Shown: piece after piece, positions 42,617 through 51,450 of the stretch
How the letters are laid out: each line of letters begins with the position of its first letter
Numbering within the stretch: position 1 is the stretch's first letter
Notes under the pieces: generated by a model
What the model saw: only the letters and a program-made list of their open reading frames with translations
What the model was told of the DNA's origin: nothing
The model's database searches: none
DNA from: Clostridiales bacterium PH28_bin88
GTDB taxonomy: Bacteria; Bacillota; PH28-bin88
Length of the DNA: 64,000 nt
Direction: 5' to 3'
Assembly (NCBI GenBank): GCA_000987045.1
Contig: LAKY01000039.1
Coordinates: 1 to 64,000 of the forward strand
Position numbers and translations under genes: made by a program

Positions 42617-43782
42617 ACCTTTTGCAGGCGGTTCGCCTGGCCTTGGGGGCCATTTCGTCCAACAAGCTCAGATCCTTTCTCACCATGCTGGGCGTAATTA
42701 TCGGCGTTTTTGCCGTGGTGGCCCTGGTTTCCATCGGGCAGGGTGCCACCAGCCAGGTGACCGAGCGTATCCAGGGGATGGGGTCCAACCTGATCACGCT
42801 AAATATCCGCGGCCGGGGGCCTTTAAGCAGCCTGACATATGACGAGGCCATGGACCTGGCCGGCAGGACCGGTGTCCGGGCCGTGGCGCCGGTGGTGAAC
42901 GGCCAGGTGACGGTGAAGTACGGCACCCAAAGCGCCAGCACTTCCCTGGAAGGCACCACCCCCGACTACCCGTCGGTGCGTGCCTACACCATGGGGCAGG
43001 GCCGGTTCCTGGCGCCTGTCGATATCCAAAACCGCCAGAAGGTGGCGGTACTCGGAGCGGACGTGGTGGAAAACCTCTTCGCCGGGACCAACCCGGTGGG
43101 CCGGGAGATCAGGATCGACGGCACAGCCTTTACCGTAGTAGGCGTACTGGAGAAAAAGGGCACCAGCATGGGAGGCTCCAATGACGACAAAGTGATCATT
43201 CCGATCACCACCGCCCAGCGGCTTTTACGCGACGCCGGGATCCGCACCGTGTACATCCAGGCGGAATCGCCCGATGAAGTGAACCAGGTGGTGGCGGGCC
43301 TGGAGGCTGTAATGCAGCGCCGCTTCCGGGACGAGGATGCTTACCGCGTCTTCAACCAGGCGGAAGTGTTGGACACGGTCAGCCAGGTGACGGGCACCAT
43401 GACCCTGATGCTGGGGGGCATCGCCGGTATCTCCCTGCTGGTGGGGGGTATCGGGATCATGAACATCATGCTGGTGTCGGTGACGGAACGGACGCGGGAG
43501 ATTGGCATCACCAAGGCCCTGGGCGCCAAAAAGCGGGATATCCTGTCCCAGTTCCTCGTCGAATCCGCGGTCATCAGCAGCCTGGGCGGGCTGGTGGGAC
43601 TGCTGCTGGGGTACGGGTTGGTCAGGACCCTCAGCAAGTTTACAGGCTTGACGGCAGTATTTTCACCCCAGGTGGTGGCAGTGGCGTTGGTTTTCTCCCT
43701 CTTTGTGGGCGTCTTTTTCGGGATCTACCCGGCCAACAAGGCCGCTAACCTGAACCCCATCGAAGCGCTAAGGGCGGAGTAG
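42613..43782 (+). CDS. MacB-type ABC permease (FtsX family)
   Basis: 389 residues. An N-terminal membrane helix (LRSFLTMLGVIIGVFAVVAL) is followed by the large external MacB periplasmic domain (residues about 45-240) and three C-terminal helices (GIAGISLLVGGIGIMNIMLV, then FLVESAVISSLGGLVGLLLG, then VAVALVFSLFVGVFFG). MacB-type pumps move lipoproteins, peptides or antibiotics across the envelope by a mechanotransmission cycle. The substrate is unknown. The sensor kinase gene follows two bases after the stop. Confidence 0.9.
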   Translation: MNLLQAVRLALGAISSNKLRSFLTMLGVIIGVFAVVALVSIGQGATSQVTERIQGMGSNLITLNIRGRGPLSSLTYDEAMDLAGRTGVRAVAPVVNGQVTVKYGTQSASTSLEGTTPDYPSVRAYTMGQGRFLAPVDIQNRQKVAVLGADVVENLFAGTNPVGREIRIDGTAFTVVGVLEKKGTSMGGSNDDKVIIPITTAQRLLRDAGIRTVYIQAESPDEVNQVVAGLEAVMQRRFRDEDAYRVFNQAEVLDTVSQVTGTMTLMLGGIAGISLLVGGIGIMNIMLVSVTERTREIGITKALGAKKRDILSQFLVESAVISSLGGLVGLLLGYGLVRTLSKFTGLTAVFSPQVVAVALVFSLFVGVFFGIYPANKAANLNPIEALRAE

Positions 43783-43784
43783 CC

Positions 43785-45278
43785 ATGTCAAGGGGCCTGC
43801 TTTTTCGACTGGTTGCCATCGTGGTGGTTTCCCTCGTGTTTCCCCTGGCTTTTACCGCTTACGGGCTGTATTCCGGCGCCCGGGTGGAGCGGCTGGCGCT
43901 GGAGGAGCGGGAACGGCAGATGCAGCGGGTGCTGGGTGAGGTCAGCGCCGGCCTCCGGGAGATCAATTCTGGAGGCAAAAACGGGGACGCGCTCGACCGG
44001 GAGGTACGGGGAGTGCTTAACCGCACCCTCGCCGGCTACCCGGGCATCAGGGGGGGCGTCTTCCTGCCGGAGACCCAACGGACGGTAATCGGAGGTGAAC
44101 TGAAGTGGTACGATTACCGTCCAGAGGTATGGCCAAAAGAGGGGCGGGAGCTTTTCCGGGAACGCGATCCCGTTATTCGCGAGGCCCTGGACACGGGAGA
44201 AGCTGTAACCCGCAGGATTGTCATGTACCGGGGAGAGGGATTGGTTCACGCTCTCCCCGTAACCGTAGGCGGTGAAAAGGCGGTGGCATGGGCGGAAGAG
44301 GTGCTCCAGCCCGCTATTGGCCAGGACCGTGTCCTGCGCAAGTGGGCCTTCCTCTTAACTACCATGGGCTTCCTGGTGGCGCTGGCCAGTGCCCTGTACA
44401 TTTCCGGCAGCCTTGGCAGGGGGGTCAATCGCATCAAGAACGGCTTGGAGCAGTTGAAACGCGACCTTTCCTACCGGCTGCCCCCCATGCCCGGGGAACT
44501 GGGGCAAATCGTCGCCGCTATCAATCAACTGGCCCAGGGACTAATGGAAAAAGAACGCCTTGAAGAGCAGTTGCAGCGTTCCGCCCGCCTGGCGGCGCTG
44601 GGCCACTTGACAGCGGGTGTGGCCCACGAGATGCGCAACCCTTTGGGCATTATCCGGGGTACCGCCCAGATCATGGCCCAGGAATACAACCATGTGCCGG
44701 GCCTGGCTGAGGACGTTGCAGTGATCCTGGAGCAGGCCGACCGCCAGAACCGGGTGATCCGGGAGTTGCTGGACTTTGCCCGGCCCGCTCCACCCCTGAT
44801 GCAGGAGATCAACCTCAACGCTATCCTGGAATCGGTCCTGTCCTTCAGCCGCAAGTTTTTGGAGCAGAACCAGGTCAATCTGGTGACCCAACTGTCCCCG
44901 GATCTGCCGCAGGTCCAGGCTGACGGAGAAAAAATCAAGCAGGTTTTTCTCAACCTGCTGCTAAACGCGGTGGAGGCCATGCCCACCGGCGGAACGATCA
45001 CCATTGAGACATTGGCAACCCCGGATGGCGTGGCTGTCAGCTTTGGCGATACCGGACCGGGGATCAGCCCGGAAGCCCGGTCCCACCTCTTTGACCCCTT
45101 TTATACCACCAAAAGCGACGGTACAGGCCTGGGTTTGGCCATTTGCCACCAGATAGTGACCATGCACGGAGGAAACATCGAGGTAGAGACGGGCGACCGC
45201 GGGTCAGTCTTCAGAGTGTCTCTGCCCAGATCTCCGGAAAGGAGAGATGCCGGTGGAACCCTTGATCCTGGCGATTGA
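43785..45278 (+). CDS. NtrB/ZraS-type sensor histidine kinase
   Basis: 497 residues. Two membrane helices at about 8-25 and 185-207 enclose an external domain (residues 28-180). HAMP-like linker, HisKA with LGHLTAGVAHEMRNPLGIIR (phosphorylated His) and HATPase with NLLLNAVEAMPTGG, GDTGPGISPEARSHLFDPFY and GTGLGLAICHQIV. This is the class that partners sigma-54 activators. It overlaps the NtrC-type gene by 32 bases and is transcribed with the efflux genes, so the pump, sensor and activator form one unit. Confidence 0.9.
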   Translation: MSRGLLFRLVAIVVVSLVFPLAFTAYGLYSGARVERLALEERERQMQRVLGEVSAGLREINSGGKNGDALDREVRGVLNRTLAGYPGIRGGVFLPETQRTVIGGELKWYDYRPEVWPKEGRELFRERDPVIREALDTGEAVTRRIVMYRGEGLVHALPVTVGGEKAVAWAEEVLQPAIGQDRVLRKWAFLLTTMGFLVALASALYISGSLGRGVNRIKNGLEQLKRDLSYRLPPMPGELGQIVAAINQLAQGLMEKERLEEQLQRSARLAALGHLTAGVAHEMRNPLGIIRGTAQIMAQEYNHVPGLAEDVAVILEQADRQNRVIRELLDFARPAPPLMQEINLNAILESVLSFSRKFLEQNQVNLVTQLSPDLPQVQADGEKIKQVFLNLLLNAVEAMPTGGTITIETLATPDGVAVSFGDTGPGISPEARSHLFDPFYTTKSDGTGLGLAICHQIVTMHGGNIEVETGDRGSVFRVSLPRSPERRDAGGTLDPGD

Positions 45279-46602
45279 TGATGAGGAACACATGCGAAAA
45301 CTGCTGCAGCGCGCCCTCCGGCCGCAGGCCAGGGTGCTGACCGCCGCCACCGGCCGGGAAGGGCTGCAGGTGGCGGAGAAGGAGCAGCCGGCGCTGGTGC
45401 TCCTGGACATGCGGCTGCCCGACATGGGGGGGCTGGAGGTTCTCCGGGCAATCAAGGAACGGCTTCCCAGGGTCCCGGTGATCATGATCACCGCCTACGG
45501 TTCCATCGAGACCGCCATCGAAGCCATGAAAGCAGGGGCCACGGACTACCTGACCAAGCCCTTCGATGTGGAAGAACTGCGGCTGACTGTATCCCGCAAC
45601 CTGCAGATCAACGACTTGGCGCAGCAGGTGCAACTGTTGCGGGAGGAGCTGCGGTCCAGGCACCCGGAAGGGATCGTGGGGGAAAGCGAGCCGGTCAGGG
45701 AACTGCGCCGGATGGTGGAGCAGGTGGCGAATACCCCGGCCACGGTCTTGCTGACCGGGGAAAGCGGCACCGGGAAGGAAGTGGTGGCCCGGGCCATCCA
45801 CCAGCAGAGCGCCCGGAGGGAACGCCCGCTGGTGGTGGTAAACTGCGCCGCCTTACCGGAGCAACTGCTGGCCAGCGAGCTGTTCGGGCACGAGAAGGGG
45901 GCCTTTACCGGAGCCTTAGCCAGGAAAGCGGGAAAGTTTGAAGTGGCGGATGGCGGGACCATCTTCCTGGATGAGATTGCCGAAATGCCGCCCCACATGC
46001 AGGCCAAACTGCTCAGGGTCTTGCAGGACCGGTCCTTTGAAAGGGTGGGAGGGACGGAAACCCTGCGGGTGGATGTGCGGGTGATTGCGGCCACCAACCG
46101 GGACCTGAACCAGGCGATTGGCGAGGGATCCTTCAGGGAGGACCTGTATTACCGCCTGAACGTGATCCGGTTGCACATGATCCCCTTGAGGCAGCGGAAG
46201 GCCGATATTCCCCTGCTGGTTCGTTACTTCCTGAACAAGTACGACTTGCGGAGAAGGATCCGGGAGATCTCGCCCGCCGCCCTGGAGGTAATGAACTCGT
46301 ACCACTGGCCGGGCAACGTCCGTGAACTGGAGAACGCCATCGAAAGGGCGGTCATTGTCGCCCAGGACGGCGTCATCCTCCCCGAACACCTGCCTTTTAC
46401 CGCCGCCCCGGGCGAGCACACCCGAGGAGACGGTTTCATCATTGCTTTCCCCGAAAAAGGGCTGTCCCTGGATGAGGTTGAGCGGCAGTTGATCCAGGAG
46501 GCGCTGCGCCGCAGTAACGGCAACCGGACGGTGGCTGCGCGTTTGCTGGGCATTACCCGCTCCGCCCTATTGTACCGCATGCAAAAACACGAAATGGCAT
46601 AA
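45247..46602 (+). CDS. NtrC-family sigma-54-dependent response regulator
   Basis: 451 residues. Receiver 1-115 (AIDDEEHMRKLL, VLLDMRLPDMGG with the phosphorylated Asp, KAGATDYLTKPFD). AAA+ domain 140-370 with Walker A TGESGTGKE, ELFGHEKGAFTGA (sigma-54 contact loop), Walker B GTIFLDEIAEM and VRVIAATNRDL. Fis-type HTH at the end (NRTVAARLLGITRSALLYRM). GGAAAGGAGAG precedes the start. It should bind the paired palindromes at 40088 and activate the sigma-54 promoter at 40201, giving positive autoregulation. Confidence 0.93.
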   Translation: MPVEPLILAIDDEEHMRKLLQRALRPQARVLTAATGREGLQVAEKEQPALVLLDMRLPDMGGLEVLRAIKERLPRVPVIMITAYGSIETAIEAMKAGATDYLTKPFDVEELRLTVSRNLQINDLAQQVQLLREELRSRHPEGIVGESEPVRELRRMVEQVANTPATVLLTGESGTGKEVVARAIHQQSARRERPLVVVNCAALPEQLLASELFGHEKGAFTGALARKAGKFEVADGGTIFLDEIAEMPPHMQAKLLRVLQDRSFERVGGTETLRVDVRVIAATNRDLNQAIGEGSFREDLYYRLNVIRLHMIPLRQRKADIPLLVRYFLNKYDLRRRIREISPAALEVMNSYHWPGNVRELENAIERAVIVAQDGVILPEHLPFTAAPGEHTRGDGFIIAFPEKGLSLDEVERQLIQEALRRSNGNRTVAARLLGITRSALLYRMQKHEMA

Positions 46603-46628
46603 ATCAGTTGCCTTTGTGTTTATAAACC

Positions 46629-46964
46629 TTATTGAACAGGATTTCTTATTGCTGCATTTGCGTTTACCAAGCCTGCACCTTGCTGATTGGTTGGTAATCC
46701 CAGGTCTTCAGCGGTCAGTTTCAGGTGGGCCGTTAATCTGGTGGGGGATGGTCGTGTACTTGGGCTGAATCGGGAAAGTACCAGCGCAGCGGTACCGGTG
46801 ACATGGGGTGCGGCCATTGATGTTCCGCTTAAGGACCTGTAGGTACTACCTCTGTAAGTGGAACGAATGCTTACTCCGGGCGCAGTCAAATCTACGGTGG
46901 GACCGCAACTGCTAAAGAAAGCAAAAGCATCATCCGCGTCATTAATGGCTGAAACAGCAATTAC
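46629..46964 (-). pseudogene. C-terminal fragment of a subtilisin-like (S8) protease
   Basis: On the minus strand the frame reads VIAVSAINDADDAFAFFSSC, then DLTAPGVSIRSTYRG, then SLSGTSMAAPHVTGTAALVL, the catalytic Ser region of S8 peptidases, and runs to a normal end. The Asp and His parts are absent and the frame upstream degenerates, so this is a remnant of about 110 codons. Confidence 0.75.
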
Positions 46965-47069
46965 CTATTTTTCTCATGTTTGACGCCTCACATCTTTCTT
47001 AGATTTTCAGTGGTTAATACTATATTATGTATAAATTTACCATACGTGACTAGCTATGCCTTCTAGAGG

Positions 47070-47175
47070 TTGTTTGATCATTTTGACGATATTTTGGAAG
47101 GCTTCACTGATAAAGAAGTAAGAAGTATTACTAAAATCACTTAAAAAACTTCGTAGAATACTTGGTGATTACTAA
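47070..47175 (+). pseudogene. MarR-like C-terminal remnant
   Basis: LFDHFDDILEGFTDKEVRSI then, after a one-base shift, LKKLRRILGDY and a stop. This resembles the dimerisation end of MarR-family regulators. The HTH is absent. Confidence 0.4.
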
Positions 47176-47201
47176 AGCCACTAACCAACGGAGAAGAATT
47201 G

Positions 47202-47507
47202 CTTACAGCCTCATGGGATTTTGCTGCCTTGGAAAGGGCCTTTGAAGAAAGCGATACAAGGGTCTGGAAGGAAATCAGGAAAGAGGCCATGCTCCCTTAC
47301 CTGGAACTTTATCGGAGAGATTAATGTCGATGAAATCGAAAAGAACGGGCTGGAACATCTTAAGATAGTGGTGGAACAGGAATACCGTGATCTACTGAAC
47401 TCAACCTGCGCCGTAGCGTGACCTGGAAGGACTTGGAACGACTAGCAGACGAGATGGCTGAGTACGGAAAAACCGGTAAGAAGATTTTGGCCGGGATGGC
47501 GAAATGA
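47202..47507 (+). pseudogene. Frameshifted unknown gene remnant
   Basis: Three frames follow each other like pieces of one protein: WDFAALERAFEESDTRVWKE (to a stop at 47324), VDEIEKNGLEHLKIVVEQEY, and TWKDLERLADEMAEYGKTGK to a TGA at 47507. The charged helical style is the same in each. I do not recognise the family. Confidence 0.35.
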
Positions 47508-47541
47508 TTACAGGGGGAAAAACGGCGAGGGAAGTGATTGA

Positions 47542-48189
47542 GTGCTTTTAGGAAAGGAACGGGAAAAGGTAATCAGCATCGCCCTGAAATGCAGGAAAAC
47601 AGGATTGGTTACCCTGACTTTCGGCAACTTCAGCCTGCGCGACAGGGAGACGGGGTACGTCTGCATTACTCCCAGCGGTATGGATTATGAAGAATTAACC
47701 CCGGAAGACATCGTGGTCGTGGATGTGGAGGGAAGAATTGTTGAGGGAAAAAGGAAACCATCGGTGGAAACCCCTATGCACTGCCTGGTCTACAAGAAGA
47801 GGCCCGATGTTTTTGGGATTTGCCATACCCATTCAGTTTTTGCCACGGCCTGGGCTTCCTGTCAGGCCCGTTTTCCGGTAGTAGTTGCCGAACTGGCCGC
47901 TTTGGTGGGTGAAGAAGTGAGGACCGCACCCTATCGCCCCATGGGGACAGTGCAACTGGCGGAAATAGTGGCGGACACTTTAGCCGATAAACATGCGGTA
48001 CTCCTTGCGAATCATGGGGTGCTTGCCGTGGGGGCGGATCCGGACACCGCTTTTGTTAACGCGGTGGTGGTGGAGGAAGGGGCCAAGATTGCCTTCTATG
48101 CCCAAAACATAGGAAAGCTGAATGTCCTGCCGCCGCAAGATTGCCAGGCCTTGCGTCAATGGATGCTGGATAAGTACGGGCAGAAATAG
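47542..48189 (+). CDS. Class II aldolase/adducin-family protein (FucA-like)
   Basis: 215 residues with a GTG start after GAGGG. Motifs: TFGNFSLRDRETGYVCITPS (TGNxS-like phosphate loop), ETPMHCLVYKKRPDVFGICH then THS (His zinc ligands), VVVAELAAL with an acidic catalytic residue, and LLANHGVLAVGADPDTAFVN (third His). This is the L-fuculose-1-phosphate aldolase / ribulose-5-phosphate epimerase family. Many anaerobes use members in methylthioribose or sugar-phosphate salvage. The substrate is not assigned here. It stands alone between relics. Confidence 0.85.
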   Translation: MLLGKEREKVISIALKCRKTGLVTLTFGNFSLRDRETGYVCITPSGMDYEELTPEDIVVVDVEGRIVEGKRKPSVETPMHCLVYKKRPDVFGICHTHSVFATAWASCQARFPVVVAELAALVGEEVRTAPYRPMGTVQLAEIVADTLADKHAVLLANHGVLAVGADPDTAFVNAVVVEEGAKIAFYAQNIGKLNVLPPQDCQALRQWMLDKYGQK

Positions 48190-48280
48190 CGGAGGAGAGA
48201 TTGGATTACTACCGGAGATAGTCAAGGCTGGCGGTATTCTGTAACCCTTACCGGGGGCGAATCTGTTATTCAGCCACTTC

Positions 48281-48994
48281 ATGCTAGACCCTGGCTCGTT
48301 TCCCTTCCCTTTGAATTACACCATCGTTCTCTTTACCGCGTTTACCGGGTTGTTCATTGCCTCGTTTGCATTTCTAACATTAAGGGAACCACCTTCGGAA
48401 GTAGCCGGGGCAAACCAGCCGTTTTGGCATTTCCTCCGTTCGATCCCGGGAATTTTGAGAAAGGATAACAAATTCCTCCGCTTTATTATAGTTCAGAATA
48501 CCACCAGCATCAGCTTAATGGTGCTACCGTTCTATTTGGTCTTTGCCAAAGAGGTTATGAAGATAGACAATAGCTTTATCGGCAATTACCTTATCTTCCA
48601 GGTCACCGGCACCATCCTGTCCAACTTTTTCTGGGGCAGGGTCGGCACTGTATGGAGCAGCAAGGCAGTTGTCAAAAGCTGTATCCTATTGGGCTCATTG
48701 GTACCATTAGTGGCCCTCGCGACAGCGACTTTAGGGGCAGGCCCCTATTCAGTGGTGTTTTTTCTGATCGGGTTTCTCATCTCGGGGAGACGAATCGGAT
48801 TCGACCCGTATTTGTTGAGCTTGGCCCCGGCTGGGGAACGGACTGTTTATCTGGGCATCAGTGGCACGTTAAGCATCCTGGTCGCCATTTCTCCCGTGGT
48901 GGGAGGGGTAGTCATTGAACTGTTGGGCTACAATTTCGTGTTTTTAGCAGTAACGCTGGTAATGCTGACAAGTTTTTTCATCATCAAGGAATAA
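48281..48994 (+). pseudogene. C-terminal half of an MFS transporter
   Basis: 237 residues with about six membrane helices (YTIVLFTAFTGLFIASFAFL, IVQNTTSISLMVLPFYLVFA, VVFFLIGFLISGRRIGFDPY and so on). An MFS protein needs about twelve. The region upstream (48190-48280) has no coding frame linked to it except a short lead, so the first half is gone. The ATG at 48281 has no ribosome site. It is likely non-functional. Confidence 0.6.
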
Positions 48995-49023
48995 CCAGGA
49001 GCATAATCTCGCTCACCGGTAAG

Positions 49024-49048
49024 CGGCTCATGGTTGGGAGCCGTTTTT
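49024..49048 (+). terminator. Terminator upstream of metA
   Basis: CGGCTC/GAGCCG stem and TTTTT. It ends transcription from the MFS remnant. A TATAAT box near 49070 starts the metA region. Confidence 0.7.
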
Positions 49049-49119
49049 CCTTTAGCCCTCGTTCTGGTATAATATTAAATATTGTTAACAGGTGACTACC
49101 ACAAGAGGGAGGAGATTTT

Positions 49120-50034
49120 GTGCCAATCATCATTCCCCAGGATCTCCCGGCCGGCCGGGCGCTGGAAGAAGAAAACGTCTTTGTCATGAACGAGTACCGC
49201 GCTCTCACCCAGGACATCCGGCCGCTAAAAATAGCGATCCTTAATTTAATGCCTACGAAGGAAGCTACCGAACTACAGTTATTGAGACTGCTCGCCAATA
49301 TCCCGATTCAGGTGGAGGTTGACTTGCTGACCACCAGGTCCTACCAGCCCAAAAACACTCCCTTCGAGCACCTTGAAGCCTTCTACAAAGGTTTTGAGGA
49401 CATGCAGGGCAAAAAGTACGACGGGATGGTGATCACAGGCGCTCCGGTGGAGCACTTGGAGTTCGAGGAGGTGGTCTACTGGCCCGAGTTGACGGAAATC
49501 ATGGAGTTTGCGCGGAAGAATGTCTTTTCCACGCTTCATATTTGCTGGGCAGCCCAAGCCGCTCTCTACCACCACTTCGGCATGCCGAAGTATGAGCTGA
49601 ATGAGAAGATGTTTGGCGTCTTCCCCCATCAGGTTCTCAATAAGAGAAACAAGCTCGTCCGGGGGTTTGACGACGTCTTTTACGTCCCGCACTCCCGACA
49701 CACCGAGGTGCGCATGGAGGATCTCGAACAGGTCGGTGACCTGGAAGTTCTCGCGGTTTCCGATGAAGCGGGGGTTTACCTTATTGCCTCGAAAGACGGG
49801 CGGCTTGTTTTTCAGACCGGTCACGCGGAGTACGACCCCTTTACATTGAAGGCCGAGTATGAGCGGGACCTTAAGCTTGGGAGGAAGATCAGCATCCCCA
49901 AGAACTATTTTCCGGATGATGATCCCTCAAAAGAACCTGTGGTTCGTTGGCGGGGCCACGCCAACCTCCTTTTTGCCAACTGGCTCAACTACTTTGTCTA
50001 CCAGGAGACGCCGTACGACCTTGCCAAGTTGTAA
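49120..50034 (+). CDS. metAA: Homoserine O-acetyltransferase, MetA family
   Basis: 304 residues, full length. The GTG start follows GGGAGGAG. The MetA fold is clear: [16 protein letters not shown], catalytic Cys in [15 protein letters not shown], catalytic His and Glu in [10 protein letters not shown]. The acyl-donor position reads [13 protein letters not shown] Glu after GAPV is the mark of acetyl-CoA-using MetA, where E. coli has Gly and uses succinyl-CoA. The enzyme makes O-acetylhomoserine for methionine synthesis. No SAM riboswitch or T-box is visible upstream. A terminator follows at 50175. Confidence 0.9.
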   Translation: MPIIIPQDLPAGRALEEENVFVMNEYRALTQDIRPLKIAILNLMPTKEATELQLLRLLANIPIQVEVDLLTTRSYQPKNTPFEHLEAFYKGFEDMQGKKYDGMVITGAPVEHLEFEEVVYWPELTEIMEFARKNVFSTLHICWAAQAALYHHFGMPKYELNEKMFGVFPHQVLNKRNKLVRGFDDVFYVPHSRHTEVRMEDLEQVGDLEVLAVSDEAGVYLIASKDGRLVFQTGHAEYDPFTLKAEYERDLKLGRKISIPKNYFPDDDPSKEPVVRWRGHANLLFANWLNYFVYQETPYDLAKL

Positions 50035-50174
50035 AAGAGAGAAACGTAGCACGTTCCTATGAGCAACATATAGAAAAAAGAGGCATGCTATGATTATATC
50101 TTTGCTATCCTTGCGGATTAAACCGGACGGGGAAATAATGATTTTTTCAGGTGGTCCTGCCCACGGTAAATAAA

Positions 50175-50203
50175 GGGGCTGCCCCTGCTTTGGGGACAGC
50201 CAC
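50175..50203 (+). terminator. Terminator after metA
   Basis: GGCTGCCCC/GGGGACAGCC stem, then ATATGTTTT. The stem resembles that at 51416-51447. The 50035-50314 gap holds no other feature I trust. Confidence 0.7.
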
Positions 50204-50314
50204 ATATGTTTTAGTACTCCCGACAGTCCACTGTCACTTGGGATACAACTTCAGCGGAACAAAATTAGATTTATTTCGTCAATACTCGTAAGGAAACCTG
50301 AGAGGAGCCATGGA

Positions 50315-51181
50315 ATGGGAAAAACTATCTATACAAGGATGACCGTTGGCCTAGCGGTAGCTGCCATGGTATTGCTGGTGGGTTGCGGTCCTACCGAGAC
50401 CGGTACTCCCGCAAGCGGAGGCACTTCAACAAAAGAACAAGTGGTCTCTCCGGGGCTGTCAAGTCAAGAAGGTCTTTACGCTCAAATACCGGTTCAACAA
50501 AATTCCATCCAGGAAATCGACCTGTCCTTTACACCCGAATTTATAGAAGTCTTGGAAATTGTTCAACTGGATAAAGAGTGGGTAAAAGTTAAGAGTGTTG
50601 AAGTACTCGATGTAGCGGGTAACTTAAAAGTCGTTATTCACCTGTATATGAAACCTGGGGCGTCCGAGTCAGACCGGGGCGTGGTAAGAGCTGCTCTCGA
50701 GGATCAGGGCAATATGTACGACCTTAAAGCTGTCGGCGACAATGGGCTTGATTCCGTCAGCATCGAAGCCAAAGATATCAATCATAACGGCACCAATGAG
50801 TTAATTATCACGGGGTCTATGGGTGCCGCTTATATCGAGAGGAACATTGTCAGCTTTATCCCGGCGGAAAAGCGCTGGGTCAAGCTCCTGACCATGGGGA
50901 CTCCCTGGGAAATAGATCTTGACGGAGACGGTAAAGACGACGTAGTGGCTGTTTCCGGCGGGGTGCTCCCCGGATACGTGTTGATTTACCGGTGGAACGA
51001 GGATCATTTTGAAAGAGCGGACGTGGCCGAGGCCACAGGAAATTTTTATGCCATCCCACAACAGACGGACGGCAAGGTTTGGATTCAATCAGGCAAACCT
51101 GATGAGCCTCCTCGTTATTATCAGTACCTCAATGGAAAACTGGTGGAAATTCCCGAACCGCCTGTTTCCCAATCCCGGTGA
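50315..51181 (+). CDS. Lipoprotein with FG-GAP-like repeats
   Basis: 288 residues. The signal peptide ends in LLVGCG (lipobox), so it is lipid-anchored outside the cell. A Ser/Thr/Gly linker (GTPASGGTSTKEQ) leads to a body with two Ca-binding-style repeats, DINHNGTNELIITG and DLDGDGKDDVVAVSG, of the FG-GAP/VCBS type. The function is unknown. The start ATG follows GAGAGGAGCC. It stands alone between terminators. Confidence 0.7.
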   Translation: MGKTIYTRMTVGLAVAAMVLLVGCGPTETGTPASGGTSTKEQVVSPGLSSQEGLYAQIPVQQNSIQEIDLSFTPEFIEVLEIVQLDKEWVKVKSVEVLDVAGNLKVVIHLYMKPGASESDRGVVRAALEDQGNMYDLKAVGDNGLDSVSIEAKDINHNGTNELIITGSMGAAYIERNIVSFIPAEKRWVKLLTMGTPWEIDLDGDGKDDVVAVSGGVLPGYVLIYRWNEDHFERADVAEATGNFYAIPQQTDGKVWIQSGKPDEPPRYYQYLNGKLVEIPEPPVSQSR

Positions 51182-51363
51182 CCGTGCCTGCTGGAAATTA
51201 AAAAGCATCCCTCCCTGGATGTCTACCCTGGTGTCTTCAGTGCTGTACCAGATGGCCAAAACACCCATGCCTAAATCTACGAAAGGCCGGGAGGCAAAAA
51301 CAGCAAAGCTTCACTCTTATGTAAAAGGTGAAAAAGTGTTCATCGAATAAGATTTCATGGGGG

Positions 51364-51394
51364 TTAAGGCCGGCATAAAATGTGCCGGCCTTAA
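51364..51394. terminator. 12-bp perfect hairpin
   Basis: TTAAGGCCGGCA/TGCCGGCCTTAA with a 7-base loop. It may end the lipoprotein transcript, but it lacks a T run. Confidence 0.5.
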
Positions 51395-51415
51395 AGCGTC
51401 GGTACTAAAACATGA

Positions 51416-51447
51416 GGGGCTGTCCCCCAAAGTGGGGGCAGCCCCTT
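51416..51447 (-). terminator. Terminator of the beta-propeller gene
   Basis: GGGGCTGTCCCCC/GGGGGCAGCCCC stem. In the minus direction it ends in CATGTTTT, right after the stop codon at 51451. In the plus direction it is followed by TTATTT, so it may work both ways. Confidence 0.7.
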
Positions 51448-51450
51448 ATT

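Noticed and set aside
48995-49119. SAM riboswitch or T-box upstream of metA
   Set aside because: The gap of 125 bases holds a terminator and a -10 box only. It is too short and lacks the conserved motifs.
50092-50172. Short frame with PDGEIMIFSGGPAHGK, recalling GMP synthase
   Set aside because: Too short, no ribosome site, and the similarity is only a few residues.
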